Below are positions 1-12,241 of a stretch of DNA of 64,000 bases, piece by piece; within the stretch, counting starts at the first letter, position 1, and every line of letters starts with the position of its first letter. The notes under the pieces were generated by a model. The model worked only from the letters and a program-made list of their open reading frames with translations, did no database searches and was not told the DNA's origin. A program made the position numbers and the translations under genes. The stretch is from Exaiptasia diaphana. Its lineage: Eukaryota; Cnidaria; Anthozoa; Actiniaria; Aiptasiidae. Where the stretch lies: assembly GCF_001417965.1 (NCBI RefSeq), contig NW_018388005.1:1-64000 (forward strand), read 5' to 3'.

Positions 1-1090
1 AAAATAAAATGTAAAAACGGCTTTTAAGGAGATATTTTAGTGGTTTTGAAAAGTGCGAAGACTACTACCATCATGCTTTGCTGCACAAAATGGCGTCGCT
101 GCACGTTGCCCGGCTATTGCAACAAATTATTTTGATTCGATAAATTCGCATGGTTCGACGGTAGTAATATTCGCAGCATCGCTTTTCCAAATTGATTTGC
201 AGCAATGTTGCGAGACAAGTTGAGTCATTTGCTGTTCGCATTTGTTGATGATGGTGTTCTAATGATTTCCGCACCCCTCCCCTAGTTGTGAAGATTTGTA
301 CCACGGCTACGGTNTGAGTTTGTGTATGAGAGTTGCATGAAAACGAAGTTGTACAGTGCGTTGTATGTTATAGATTAAAGAACAACATGTCAGAAAACGA
401 AGGCGTTACAGTGTACGTATAGTTAACTGCCATAAATATCTGGGTTTAAGTACATGGACGTGTAAACAATTGGAAGACGCTTTAGGCACTCCGTGCATAC
501 ACCCGAAGACGTGTTTCATCACGCGTTGCGTGGCTATTATTTTGTAGGTCTGATGCTTACGTACGCACGGACGGTATTAATGATAATTTTGAACTCCTCG
601 CGCGCTTACTTAGAACACGTTGTGACTGACAAAACCAGCGTGCAAAGTCGACAAGGTGAAAAAACATTGGAAAAACCTTTAATCTACACTTTTTCAGAGT
701 GGTGGTGTATAAACTACATTGTACTTGCAAAATCTACCAAGAAATTATTTCATTCCTGCACGCACGAAATATTTTATAAGCCAAGCAAGTCCTTTAATTT
801 AATTTTGATGTTCAGAAACTATCTTAAGTAATCTTGGCTTGCAAGTTACGTCAACTCGCCAACAATTAATTTTTCCGAATTTATTTCCAAAGGTCTTAGG
901 AATAAACTCCTTCCTAGCACTATAACTTTNCTTCATTTCTTTGTTTAAAAATGTTCAGTATGGGAGTGTGAATAACAATTACCCAACTTAGTGAAGTTTT
1001 GGTCAAATTCATAGAGATAACCAGTACGGCATTTAGAATTGATAGAAAAGTTTGTTAACCCCAACCCTTGCAGGTTAAGGCACTGAGTAT
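1..1090. other. No supported gene
   Basis: AT-rich sequence with a few short open frames, the longest 112 codons at 493-831. None shows a recognisable domain, a good splice context or biased composition, so I see no gene that can be supported here. A gene lying mainly to the left could have an untranslated exon in this stretch. Confidence 0.5.
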
Positions 1091-1094
1091 CCAC

Positions 1095-1275
1095 TGACAC
1101 TTCCATCCCAACTCTCCCTACCCCTTATTCTCACCAACTTTCCCTCCCCATTTCCCAATCCCATTCCCTTCGCCATCTCCCTCTCCACCTTTCCCTTTCC
1201 CAAATTCCCCATCCCCTTTACCATTCCCAACCTCTCCTCAATTTCCCTCTCATCCCCTCCCTCTTTCCCCATCTT
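1095..1275. repeat. Pyrimidine-rich low-complexity tract
   Basis: About 180 bases of irregular C/T-rich sequence built from variants of TTCCC and CCATT on the + strand. The open frame on the other strand here encodes only Gly, Glu, Arg, Lys and Met and reflects composition rather than a gene. Confidence 0.8.
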
Positions 1276-1287
1276 CCGGAGAACATG

Positions 1288-1626
1288 GTGTACCGTGTGC
1301 GGTACAGTATCATAGTCTACCTAGTGCGATAGTGTACCTAGTGCGGTACAGTATCATAGTCTACCTAGTGCGATAATGTACCGTGTGCGGTACAGTATCA
1401 TAGTCTACCTAGTGCGATAGTGTACCTAGTGCGGTACAGTATCATAGTCTACCTAGTGTGATAGTGTACCTAGTGCGGTACAGTATCATAGTCTACCTAG
1501 TGTGATAGTGTACCTAGTGTGCAGAAGAGTATCATAGTCTACCTAGTGCGATAGTGTACTTATTGCGTTACAGTATCCTACTCTAACTAGTGAGATAGTG
1601 TACCTAATGCGGTACAGTATCAAAGT
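1288..1626. repeat. Minisatellite array, about 44-bp unit
   Basis: Around seven head-to-tail copies of a 44-bp unit that includes GGTACAGTATCATAG and CTAGTGCGATAGTGTACC. The last two copies have more substitutions, as often seen at the edge of an array. The array stops at three Ns (1627-1629), directly next to a different array, so the true length may be under-represented. Confidence 0.9.
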
Positions 1627-1629
1627 NNN

Positions 1630-2012
1630 TAGATCGAGTGTATTGAAGGCGTATGAAGTTTAGATCGAGTGTATTGATGGCGTATGATCGAGTGTATTGA
1701 TGGCGTATGAAGCTTTGATCGAGTGTATTGAAGGCGTAAGATGTTTAGATCGAGTGTATTGAAGGCGTATGAAGTTTAGATCGAGTGTATTGATGGCGTA
1801 TGATCGAGTGTATTGATGGCGTATGAAGCTTTGATCGAGTGTATTGAAGGCGTAAGATGTTTAGATCGAGTGTATTGAAGGCGTATGAAGTTTAGATCGA
1901 GTGTATTGATGGCCTATGAAGTTTAGATCGAGTGTATTGAAGGCGTAAGATGTTTAGATCGAGTGTATTAAAGGCGTATCAAGTTTTGATCGGCTGTATT
2001 GAAGGCGTATCA
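1630..2012. repeat. Minisatellite array, about 31-bp unit with higher-order structure
   Basis: Tandem copies of a 31-bp unit carrying GATCGAGTGTATTG followed by AAGGCGTA or TGGCGTA. Shortened copies of about 23 bp are interspersed. A block of long and short variants, roughly 115 bp in all, occurs twice in the same order, so the array grew by duplication of a multi-unit block. Copies degrade towards 2012. Confidence 0.9.
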
Positions 2013-2385
2013 AGAATTATGCAAATGAGGTCAAAATTTTTTTCTACGTTTAGAGCATTAAAATTACAAAAATGAAGAAGGTTTAGAAAACATCTTAGTT
2101 TAGAATCGATATTTACACCTTTTTAAAAACAAAAATGTGTGAAAACATGTGTGGTTATGCGAAAAAATTAACGTGGGCTCTGGGTACGAGATTGACCATG
2201 CACTTGGTCAATGATATCATACTTTTATCGCATAAAAACACCTTTTTTCACGCATTTTGTTTTTGAAAAAGGTGTAACTACCGTTCCTAAACTAAGTTGT
2301 GTACTAAACCTCCTTCTTTTTTGTCATTTTGATGCTCTAAACCGGCAAAAACAAAACTGGGCTAATTTGCATAATTTGCGACGGA
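2010..2385. mobile_element. Long foldback (MITE-like) element
   Basis: Two imperfect inverted arms of about 150 bp (roughly 2010-2165 and 2230-2385) share matching blocks such as TTTAGAGCAT, AGGTTTAG, CTTAGTTTAG and TTACACCTTTTT in opposite orientation. The central loop holds a copy of a motif seen elsewhere in the window (GGCTCTGGGTACGAGATTG, 2176). No transposase is encoded. A non-autonomous DNA transposon is the likeliest identity; family not determined. Confidence 0.7.
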
Positions 2386-2625
2386 AAATTTTTACCTTTT
2401 TATTTGCGCTTAGAAAAAGTTTTATAAGCGCTTTATAAGCTGAGATTGTTTATTTATTTTTTATTTATTTAAATCCAGTCGATTTTTACCCGGCGACTAG
2501 TCAGCATACCGCTGACATTAGCCGTCAAGACTCTGGGCTCGAGATTGGCGCTTGCTAAGAAAGGTGCACAGCGGTAATTCTTAAGAAAAAAAAGATGGCG
2601 TTCAAAGGATAGGTATCCTGTGATT

Positions 2626-5032
2626 ATGTCATTTGAAGTTTTCAAAATAAGAGAGAAAGGACGTGCCTTAAGAGCACTGAAAGAAATAGAAACAGGAGGA
2701 AAGGTTTTAGTAGACACACCTGTTGTATGCGTTTTGGGTAACAATGCTCGAAAACTGTTTTGCGATAACTGTTTCAGACCTAACAGTATTTTACTTCGGT
2801 GCTCTGGCTGTAAATATGCANGGTACTGCCACCATCAATGCCAATTAAANGCATGGAAGATGCACAAAAATGAATGCATGAGACTACGTGCAGTAGCGCC
2901 TCAACTCCCAACAGACCTGGTTCGACTTATGTACAGGATTCTTGACATGAAGGCTTCAAATCAAGACATGTCGTGGTACGAAAACTTGGTATCAAATGTG
3001 GATCAAATCACGGAAAAAAGGAGGAAAGAGTTTGTAGCTGTCCTGGCAGTGCTTGGTCATTTCACAGGACACGAATTTATCATCAGGTTCGAATCTTCAG
3101 AGATAATTGAACTTTTTGCCAAAGTGTCCTGCAACAGCTTTAGTATATGTAATGGTGAAATGCAACCTATAGGTAATTACATACCCAGACTTATATTAAT
3201 ATTTTGTTTAGAGGAGGNTCCCGCAGAGAATCCTGATCCTCTGTCATTCCTTATCGATTGCAAAAGAACTTTCTCTTTTATCCATAAAAGTATTGAGTTT
3301 TTAAAATTACGACATCTTTTCTACAAAGACCCTGGATGAGTTTGACCACCAATAATGGTTATACCCCTTCCCACCATGTTTCTATAAAACGCCTGGATGT
3401 GTGTCACCATGGTTTTTAATATGTAGATATACCAAAATGATGATATTGATGATTTATTCATCATCGTGCTGTTTNGCACCAAGTGGTGCATAAGGCCTCT
3501 ATCGAGCTTCTCCACTTCTCTCATTGATGATTTATTACAGCTGTATTATTTAGTACATCATCACTATATAAATTATATGGGCAGACGTAATTTACTGTAC
3601 AGTTAGGCATTAGACAAAACTGCAAAGCACAATGCAACAAAGTCTAATTATTCTTCTTTTGCAGGTGTGGGTTTATATCCTGTTGCATCAACATTAAACC
3701 ATTCCTGTAATCCAAACTGTGTTGCTGTTTTTAATGATACTCAGCTTGTAATCAGAGCTGTGAGGAAAATCTTTTGTGGTGATGAACTGACCATTAGCTA
3801 TACAGAACTTCTTGTTCCAGCACAAATTAGACAAAAAGAACTTAAACAGCAATATTTCTTTGAATGCTGCTGTGAGAAGTGTGCAAATCAAGAAGATTGG
3901 CTGGTGAATTCCTATAAATGTGCAAATAAACACTGTAAAAATGCTGTTCCTGACACAGGTATACCCTTACTGGACTATTAGCATCTTGAACAAAATGAAT
4001 AACCACTGCCAAAAGCTAAAATAATAATTGATAAGTGCCTGCTCCAATTAAGCGCCCAGTGTACCTTGNGAGGTGCCTATTATTCAAGAATTGAATATAT
4101 ATTGAATACATATAACTCAGTGAAATTGATGCTCTTATGTTAAGGGTCAGCTATATAATTCTTTTCATAAAATGAATAGCATTCATTCTATTGTACCATT
4201 TCCTCTTGTCTATAAAAATACAATATGACGATCATTCCACTGATAATGTAATGTAAATGTAATGTAATGTTTCAGGTAAATGTGAAAGCTGTGGCACCGA
4301 GAGAGATGTAAAACAAATATTAGATATTTGTAAATATGCAAAATGTATTCTTCATGAAGTGGAAAAGTACAAAATAGATCCAATTAAAGTAATGGAGCTC
4401 TGCGATAAAGCTATAAAACAACAAGAATACATTCTTTACCCTTATCACTATCTCTTAATTGGTACTTTGGATAAAGCTTTTGATGCATGCATATCAGCAT
4501 GCAGGTGGGAAAAAGCACTAGATTATGGATTAAGGACTCTAGAGCCTTACAGACATATCTACCACCAATATCATCCCAACATTGGAATTCAGCTTTTCAG
4601 AATTGGTAAGAGTAACAGCTAAAGTTCATTTTGGGATAATATTTGCAGAAGATTGCAATTGTATCAGCTATACTTTTAAGGAGTTCCAGTTTATAGTAAT
4701 TGCAGGTTTAGCAGAGATTATTGACATTTTTTATTAAGTATTTATAATTGTGAATAGCTACTATGAAATTAAGAGTACTGACTGCAATGTAGTTTTTAGT
4801 ATGCCTAGTATTTATCTATTAAAGCACTTAAAAAGTTTCATAACAGACCATTTCTTGTTGATTCAAAGGGAAGTTGCAGATTTTCTTAGAAATGTTTGAA
4901 CCTGGTATCCAGACATTACAAAAGGCACTGAATGTTCTAAAAGTTACCCATGGTGATGAGCATCAAACTGTCCATCAGTTGAAAGAGGTAATTGCAGAAG
5001 CATCAGAAGAGTACAGGCAAAAACATATCTAG
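2626..5032 (+). CDS. SMYD3: SMYD3-type SET and MYND domain lysine methyltransferase
   Basis: Four exons: 2626-3172, 3665-3958, 4276-4605 and 4869-5032, giving 444 residues (human SMYD3 has 428). Phases agree at every junction. Exon 1 carries the N-terminal SET segment split by a MYND zinc finger (CDNC, CSGC, YC, CQL, HKNEC). Exon 2 holds the SET core motifs NHSCNPNC and GDELTISY and the post-SET cysteines (CCCEKC). The C-terminal helical lobe includes LEPYRHIYH and VTHGDEHQTVHQL, close to the SMYD3 tail. SMYD3 methylates lysines on histones and cytoplasmic kinases such as MAP3K2, using S-adenosylmethionine. The start is the ATG at 2626; an upstream ATG at 2595 closes after five codons. Two Ns fall inside the MYND finger. 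It lies tail-to-tail with the exchanger gene. Confidence 0.93.
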
Positions 5033-5797
5033 CCATTGTTATGATTACATTTCTTGAATCAATGCAACATCACCAGGTACAACAAATAGTCCCAGTTATT
5101 GATCAAGGGAAGCTTTTTTTCATGCAAATAATAATTGTAGTAAAGCCAGTACAAAATACAGTCAGGCTGTTATATAATAGAGAACATGGCTATGACAATA
5201 CCTCTAGGTAAGATTCTATTATTAGTAAGTAATATAATACCATTAAAGATATGTCGAATATGAGGACCGCATGTGTTGATAACTCAGGTGGTATAGAGTA
5301 CTCAAGTGTGACGTCATCGCTTGAGTACTCTATTCTTATGTGGATATTTGTGGACACATANTGCAAAGTACATGTTTTCTCTGTTGAATAACAAGATGCT
5401 ATGTCTTCATTTTCATGAAATTTATTTGTTCTGTTATACAGTATTGAGATCAGAATACTTACATCAAGTACTTTATTGTTAGGGTGTTAAAGTGAACAAA
5501 GCTACATCACTATATATAAAGGCTGCTTTCTAACAGAAATATGAAGCAAATTTAGATTCTCTGTTTTTAACTGCTACTCAATTATAGAGTACCAAAGTAA
5601 TGACTTTACAAAACTTGAACATGGTCTTCATATTTTGAAAGTGCATCATTTTCAATTTATTTTTGCTAAATTTGAGTGCAATTTATAGCGGAAATAAGAG
5701 CCATTTTATGGTTGGGTGATCACATACAAATGCTTGTAAATTTCCTCTGGTTCATAAATTTATGGGGAAAAACATACAGTTTAACCAAAACTAAAAA
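5033..5797. other. Tail-to-tail intergenic region
   Basis: Non-coding space between the SMYD3 and exchanger stop codons. It should hold both 3' UTRs. The only structure I see is the palindrome at 5293-5333, listed separately. Confidence 0.6.
5293..5333. repeat. Perfect inverted repeat enclosing a TGACGTCA site
   Basis: Two exact 14-base arms (5293-5306 and 5320-5333) flank a 13-base spacer containing TGACGTCA at 5309-5316. That octamer is the full cAMP response element, itself palindromic. The arrangement could be a short mobile-element remnant or a bZIP binding site; function is not shown. Confidence 0.8.
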
Positions 5798-8700
5798 CTA
5801 AAACTTTATAATGTTATATGAAACCATAGACGATATGAGAACGTAAATGATCCATAGCAAAATGAAGAAAATGCCACAAAAGTACTTAGTTTTACTAGGA
5901 CCTCCAAGCTCGGCCCCTCCGAAAGCCTTGATGTAACGTCTTAGTACCAGAAAAAGTATACATATGAACGCACAGACACAATATGTAACGACGCTAATCA
6001 CTAATGATCCTGACTCGACCCTGAAAGGATTTCCCTGAAACAAAGTAATGTTACTATTAGACAGACATTAGATGCTTTGAATTCTTAGTTCAACTAAAAA
6101 TCAAAATGTCTCTGGCAAAACAACTAACTAAAACATTTCCAGGATCATTATAGGGTATTTTGCTATAATGCAGCAGAAGTATTTGTTTCTGTACTTTTAA
6201 AAATATGTTAATAGACTGAGATGTGATGGTTATGGTGTACATGTGATTCATGTATCAGAAGAGAATTCATTTACTTACATTGACTGCATGATATATTGAT
6301 GCTATTACCCATGGAGTACCAAGGCCAAGAAATACATTAACAGAATTACTACCAGTAACATTGCCAATAGAGGCATCTGCATATTTTTCTTGTGTTGCTG
6401 CAGTTTTACTGGCAAACAGATCAGGAAGACTTGTTCCCATGGCAACAAATGTAATTGCAGTAACTTCTTTTCTAAGCCCAATCAAGCATCCAAATATGGT
6501 AGCTAAGTCACCGATAATAGCAGTCAGAAGTCCAATCATACCAAGTGCACAGAAGAATGTAACCCAGCCCCCAGCCCATGAACATGGTGGAACAATAGCA
6601 AAGATNATCTTTAAAAATAGGAAATATGATATAATGTGTGAACAAAAAATTTAGACAATTGTGATAATTACTGTGACAAATATTTATACAACAATATGCA
6701 GAATTTATGATCTTTTTGACTCATATCTCAAGTTTATACAAAAGTGATCTGCATGCTGGCAACCTCAAAAAAATATTGGCGATGGTATCCCATAATTTCT
6801 GATGTATTTTATATATACCTGGAATACGAGTCAAAACGATCATAATTTCTGCATATTGATGTATTTCTGAATATTTATAAATTATAAATATTTATGACAT
6901 TGTACCTTCCAAGCAAATGTTAAAAAGTGCATGATATAATCCATGGTGGTTGCATTGTCCACATCACCTCCATTTACTGTCATGGCCTCGCGGAACTGGT
7001 TACCCCATGAGGAAGAACCCAATTGCAATCGGTCCAGATTGAGATGTGTCAAGGAAACAACTCTGTCAAATAGCCTTTTATACTCTAAAAGATTAAATTA
7101 GAGTCACTTCCATGTGTTATTAAGGCAGCTCTGAAGCCACCCTAGGCTCACCTTCCATATTTCAAACATCAGTGCATAGCATATAAACAGGTTTCATTCA
7201 ACAAGGAATATACTCCCTTTTAACAAGTCCCAAGGTATTGTGTTCTCCGCACTTGACGTCAAGTTTATTTTTTTGAATTCCTTTTGTATTGTAAAAANTT
7301 TAAAAGAATAAATTTGACATCAAGTGCGGAGAGCTTGGGACTTATTAAAAGGGTGTATATACGTCAAAGTATTGTTTGATATATGATAATGATTTGTAAC
7401 AGTTTTAGTTTAAGAACATGTTAGGTTTCGTTTCCAAGCATTAAAATGACTCGNAGATCAGCAGTACAATTTGTGTAGAATTTTTCTGACAATTACTGGA
7501 AATAATATAAGTGCAATTTCCACTCGACAATTGCCATCTGACATTTAATCTGAAAACCTTTTTTGCTATTGGCATAATTATGAATTTAATTGTACTCTGA
7601 GCTAAAACCAACGTTGCTTTAATAATTACATTGTTATAATCTCAGATCTTCAGACACTCNGAAAGGTGATTTACTGCGTTTTGCCAAACATATTGTGACT
7701 TTTTTACCTTACACCATTGATCGAACTTTTTTATTTTGGATACGAAAGAAAACTCGATAAAATTTTACCGAGACAAGTGCCTCGCTTGCCTGATTGTAGC
7801 TACGACGGTGATCTGATTGGTGAAGTATTTGCAAAAAACATAGCACATTGTTGAAGACAATCGTACCATCATCATTGACAATAGTCAGTATGGTTCTCTT
7901 GATTTTTCCCAACTGTGCTCCCCCTGTTGGATCGCTCAGTTCCAACAAGAAGTTCTCATCCTTTTCAAAAGCTTTATCATCAATGATCTCAATATCAATG
8001 TGCTTGATTTGCTCGCCATGCTCAAATGTTAACACTCCAGTTCCTCCATTGAAATCTTTCCCACAGATGGCTGACTGGTCTTTTGTCTTGTATTGGACAC
8101 TTATCTTTCCATCGGTTCCGTTTGTCCGTTCAACCATTATCTTTGCTTTTCCAATGCTCTCTTTTAACACAAAGCTTGGCTTTTGAAATGAAAGAATGCC
8201 AGGTTCTAAATATAATTAAGTTAGAATAGAAATTACATTAGTAACGGCCTAGCTCTAAAATAATTATGTCATCTGATAATACTGCAGCAGTGAGTATTAT
8301 TACAAGTACTACTGAAGGTTCAGACAATGAGTACTAGAGACATACAACTATACTAAACAAAATACACCATGCAGAATCATTAAAAATAAATATTACCATC
8401 ATCATTTATAATAGTGACTTCTGTAATGCTTTGTTTACCAACTGCAACACTAGAATCTTTTATGTCATAAGGAGTCAGCATGACAAAGAAAACCTCATTT
8501 TCTTCCCACTCATTGTCATCTATGATGGTGATGTCGATATGTTTAAGTGTCTCTCCTGGTTTAAATACCATGACATCTTTCTTGTGGATGTAGTCTGATT
8601 CACTTGTAGCTGTNCCATCAATAGTTTCATAACTGGCAAACAAAATGCATTTATATAAAAGGTGTCACCTAAACTAAAACCATTAATAATAAGTTATTCA

Positions 8701-11700
8701 TATTTCAATGCATGAATATCATATGGCTTAAAAGTATCAAGTAGGTCATTAACTTTTATGGGGGAGGGGGACACATAGTCTCTATTGCAACCCGTGGAAA
8801 GCCTTGTGATGCAATGCATTTTGGGATTGATAAATGAGGCTGTGGTCTTCATATTTGAAAATCCAGTAAGTCAATGTCATTTTATTTCTCTTATATTTTC
8901 TTTTTCAATGACTATTATTATTGAAATTAACTATACTATCTGATATGAAGAAATGGATACAATATCGATCATTTTACTCACTTTACAGTTGCAGTACATG
9001 TCAAATTTCCAGTTCTTTGAACACCAATTTTCACTACTTTATCACTTTCCAATACAGCACATTTGGTAGCAGCAAATTCAACTATTGCTGGCTTAACTAT
9101 CCCTGGTCAAAACATTTATTATTAAATAGATTATTATAAAAATATATGTACAGTACCACTTGATATAGATTATAATTAAAATTGGATATTTAAAACTTAT
9201 TTACTGGAACCGAGGGAAACAGTAACATACTGTTTCCCGAGGTTTCCAGTAAATAAGTGCTTTATTGTCGACCAGTGTTGCATTTGGCTTAACCTTTGGT
9301 ACCAGCTAGGATTGCTGAAGCGCCAGAAGTTGAAAATCCAACATCAGATAATTCCCCATAGATCTGCATTTTGAAAAACAACCATTTATATAAATAGAAT
9401 AGAATAGATACTTTATTTAAAGAGGGTGACACTAAATAGCTAAAAAGTAAAAAAAAAAATAAACTGTCTTGTGGCCCTCAAAAAAATATATGAAATAGTT
9501 TACAAAATAATATAATGATGATATATTAATAATGATAATTATGCAACAATGTTATTTCAGTATGTTATATCATCTTATCTTAAAAAAAGATGCAAACTTA
9601 CGATATTTAACTTGGGGTCCATTTTAGGTTTGAGCTTGTGGCCCCCTCCAATGTCTCGAATAGCTCCTACTCGATAGTATCCATAGTTCTTGGGCTCTTT
9701 TGACTTAATGTGAGCAGCAACAAGTTTTGCTGCATCATTCTCAGAGATATCTGGAATTTGACTCACTTCCTACAAAATCAATGAAAAGCAGAAATCAAAT
9801 AATGATCAGTATAACGGTCAACTATAATGAAAGTGAGCAAGGAAAAAAATGTTTGTGACAACACATTTACCTTGATAAAACTTGTCACCTCTGGATCCTC
9901 TGTCGAAACTGAAAACTTTTGACCTCCTTCTGCTACATATTTTGCAGGAAAATAATCAATTCATAGTTGATTACCTTAATTAATTGATAGCATGTTTTCC
10001 TAGTTTTACACACAACCCAATAATAGTATAATAGTATAGTGGAGTTTGTTTTGCATATGATTCTAATTAGAGGCATGCAATTGATAAGTCTTATTAGCCA
10101 TTTCGGAGTTAAGCAGGGGACTGAGCACTAATCAAAGAAATATTGATCTAATAAAGAAACAAACCCCACACCATGAAAGGACATCCAAAAATTAGTAAAT
10201 ATACCAAGTTTCAAAACCTTTGGATAAAAACTAGCTGAACATGTACAGTATTTATTCCTAGTTTCATCAAATTAACAGAGAATGTATTGTTTTGGGGGAT
10301 GCGGTCAAAATCCCCATACATTCTCTGTAAATTGCACGGCTTCTCATTAATTGAATATTTGTCCAAATGATCTGTAACTTGGAACTTACACTAAAGTCAA
10401 TAAAGTCTTTTAAGTGATATGGTTAGTTTTTCGATTGGCTCAATATGACAGAAATTACAATTCATTTCATAACTCCGAAAATATGGCTAATAAGGCGGTA
10501 TCTCATGAGGGGGGTGTCTCAAAAACCTGTAATAATTCTATAATAAATAACATGCAGTCAATTGCAAAGAGGTTGTGGATTGAGATATATATACTTAATA
10601 TTATACATAAGCATTCTGTCTGCATGCATTTTGTTTGGAGCACGAAGAAATAAATAGACTGTGAATTGAGACTGCTATGATTTTTTGTTTACTTTTATCA
10701 AGATTATTTTAAAAAAGACATACTCATGACTGGCTCATACCAGTGGTTATAAGGTGCCATTATTATTGTTTTTTGCACATGCTCACCGACATAATGCCTA
10801 CATGTATACACATATATTACATATAATGAGATTCATAAAATACCAAAAAAATGACATGCAGAGTTACATTCAATTATGGCTTAATCACTCTAAATCTATA
10901 TGTGTGCATGTACTTACAACCTTTTTGCAATCAAATGTATATTTAACATATTCTAGCATAGCTTTTGTTTGTGTGTGTGTTAGTGTTATCATTGATAATG
11001 TCATACATGTATTGGATAATTATGTTTTTACTATGCAAAGGAGAACTGATTCAGCTATCCAGTTTATCNAGATTTATTTTTGTTGACATGGTCTTTTACT
11101 CAAAGTTGAATAATATTTTTTTTCAACTTCTCAAGTGCAAGCATATAATAGCTTCATCTTAATGTATGTTAGCAAAAGCATGTTTTGTCAATATTATTTT
11201 TCTTCTCTCAAGTGTGCATATGCTGTGGCATATCTCCAGTATCCATTATCCCTCATGTTACAATTAACTTATATTGCTTAATATTCGTTCGTACACCCGT
11301 AAAGATAAATTCTTGGCATGCAATAACATAATATGTACACAGCTTTAAAATTATGTTATAAATGTATTCAGACACCATTCCTATTGATATTGATATTCTC
11401 ATGAAATCGTGCATCTGTTGATGTGTAATATTAATTGTTTTCATTGTATTTATAACTTAGCTGATGTATATGATACGCACCCAACTGATTAAAAGCATTT
11501 GGATTAAATAGCAGCCTTTGTTTAACAAACGTACATACTTGTCTTACCTAGTTCAAGCATTCCCGTTTGTTGGTTTGGCTGGACCTTTTCTGAGCAGCAG
11601 AAATCCTTATCCATGATATATGCGATAATAACAAGAATAGGAAATAACAAGAAAGTCAATATAGCCTCCCATAGATCTACTACATTCTTTGTATTAGCTG

Positions 11701-12241
11701 CCAAAATCACATATAGCCAGATGTAAGCAAACAGAGATGTAACTGCGGTAACAGCAAAAACTTTAATGTTTTTTATGCGTCTTGATTCGAAGTTTGGAAT
11801 GGCCATTACGCATATTCCAGTGATGACCAAGAGGTTGAAGGCAGCTGAGCCGACAATCGTACTTGGACCAAGCTTTCCAGCCTCGAACTTATTTCCAACA
11901 ATCTCAATGATCGACAGGAGGATTTCTGGGGCAGAGGAACCCAGCGCCATCAACGTTAGATTGGCGACAGTGTCATTCCAAACACGGACTTCAATCCATT
12001 CGGATTCTGCTTTCGGTCCTTGTTTAGCAACTTTGACCTTTTTCGTTTTGCTTGTAATGGTTTCGATTGCACACATGAAAATATCAGCGATAATTGCAAC
12101 TCCCATGAAACACCACAATAATGCTATCAAGTAAACAAAAGTACGCAAACCTTTGTTCCATTCTGATTCGTTCAAGAACGGCAAAAGCAAGGTCCCCTCG
12201 TTCGAACAACTGTACGTGACCACATTCGAGCAGTTCGACAT
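5798..12241 (-). CDS. SLC8A: Na+/Ca2+ exchanger of the NCX (SLC8) family
   Basis: Ten exons on the minus strand: 11548-12241, 9871-9932, 9602-9769, 9303-9363, 8982-9102, 8397-8632, 7867-8205, 6906-7084, 6279-6608 and 5798-6034. Phases close to 808 residues (human NCX1 has about 970). Exon 1 carries transmembrane helices and the alpha-1 repeat ([29 protein letters not shown]). The alpha-2 repeat is in 6279-6608 ([28 protein letters not shown]). Two Calx-beta domains lie between, with acidic Ca2+-site segments [11 protein letters not shown] / INDDE and [13 protein letters not shown] / VNDDE. NCX exports one Ca2+ for three Na+ at the plasma membrane. The cytoplasmic loop is short: the basic autoinhibitory XIP segment after the fifth helix of vertebrate NCX is not evident, and the linker after the second Calx-beta domain is much reduced. 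No cleavable signal peptide is obvious. Confidence 0.95.
7211..7357. mobile_element. Foldback MITE in exchanger intron
   Basis: Imperfect inverted repeat of about 60-bp arms: TACTCCCTTTTAACAAGTCC on the left is mirrored by GGACTTATTAAAAGGGTGTA on the right, and CTCCGCACTTGACGTCAAG pairs with the right arm near 7315-7331. It is flanked by TA on both sides, consistent with a Tc1/mariner-type target duplication. It lies in the intron between exons 6906-7084 and 7867-8205. No coding capacity. Confidence 0.75.
9195..9257. repeat. Near-perfect 30-bp-arm palindrome
   Basis: ACTTATTTACTGGAA at 9195 is mirrored by TTCCAGTAAATAAGT ending at 9257, and GGGAAACAGTA by TACTGTTTCCC. Only one small mismatch region and a loop of a few bases separate the arms. 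It sits in an exchanger intron and would form a stable hairpin in DNA or RNA. Probably a tiny foldback element. Confidence 0.8.

Noticed and set aside
493-831. 112-codon open frame on the + strand
   Set aside because: No domain, no conserved composition, and a poor fit to any known family; compatible with chance.
1075-1272. 65-codon Gly/Glu/Lys/Arg frame on the minus strand
   Set aside because: It is the complement of a pyrimidine-rich low-complexity tract.
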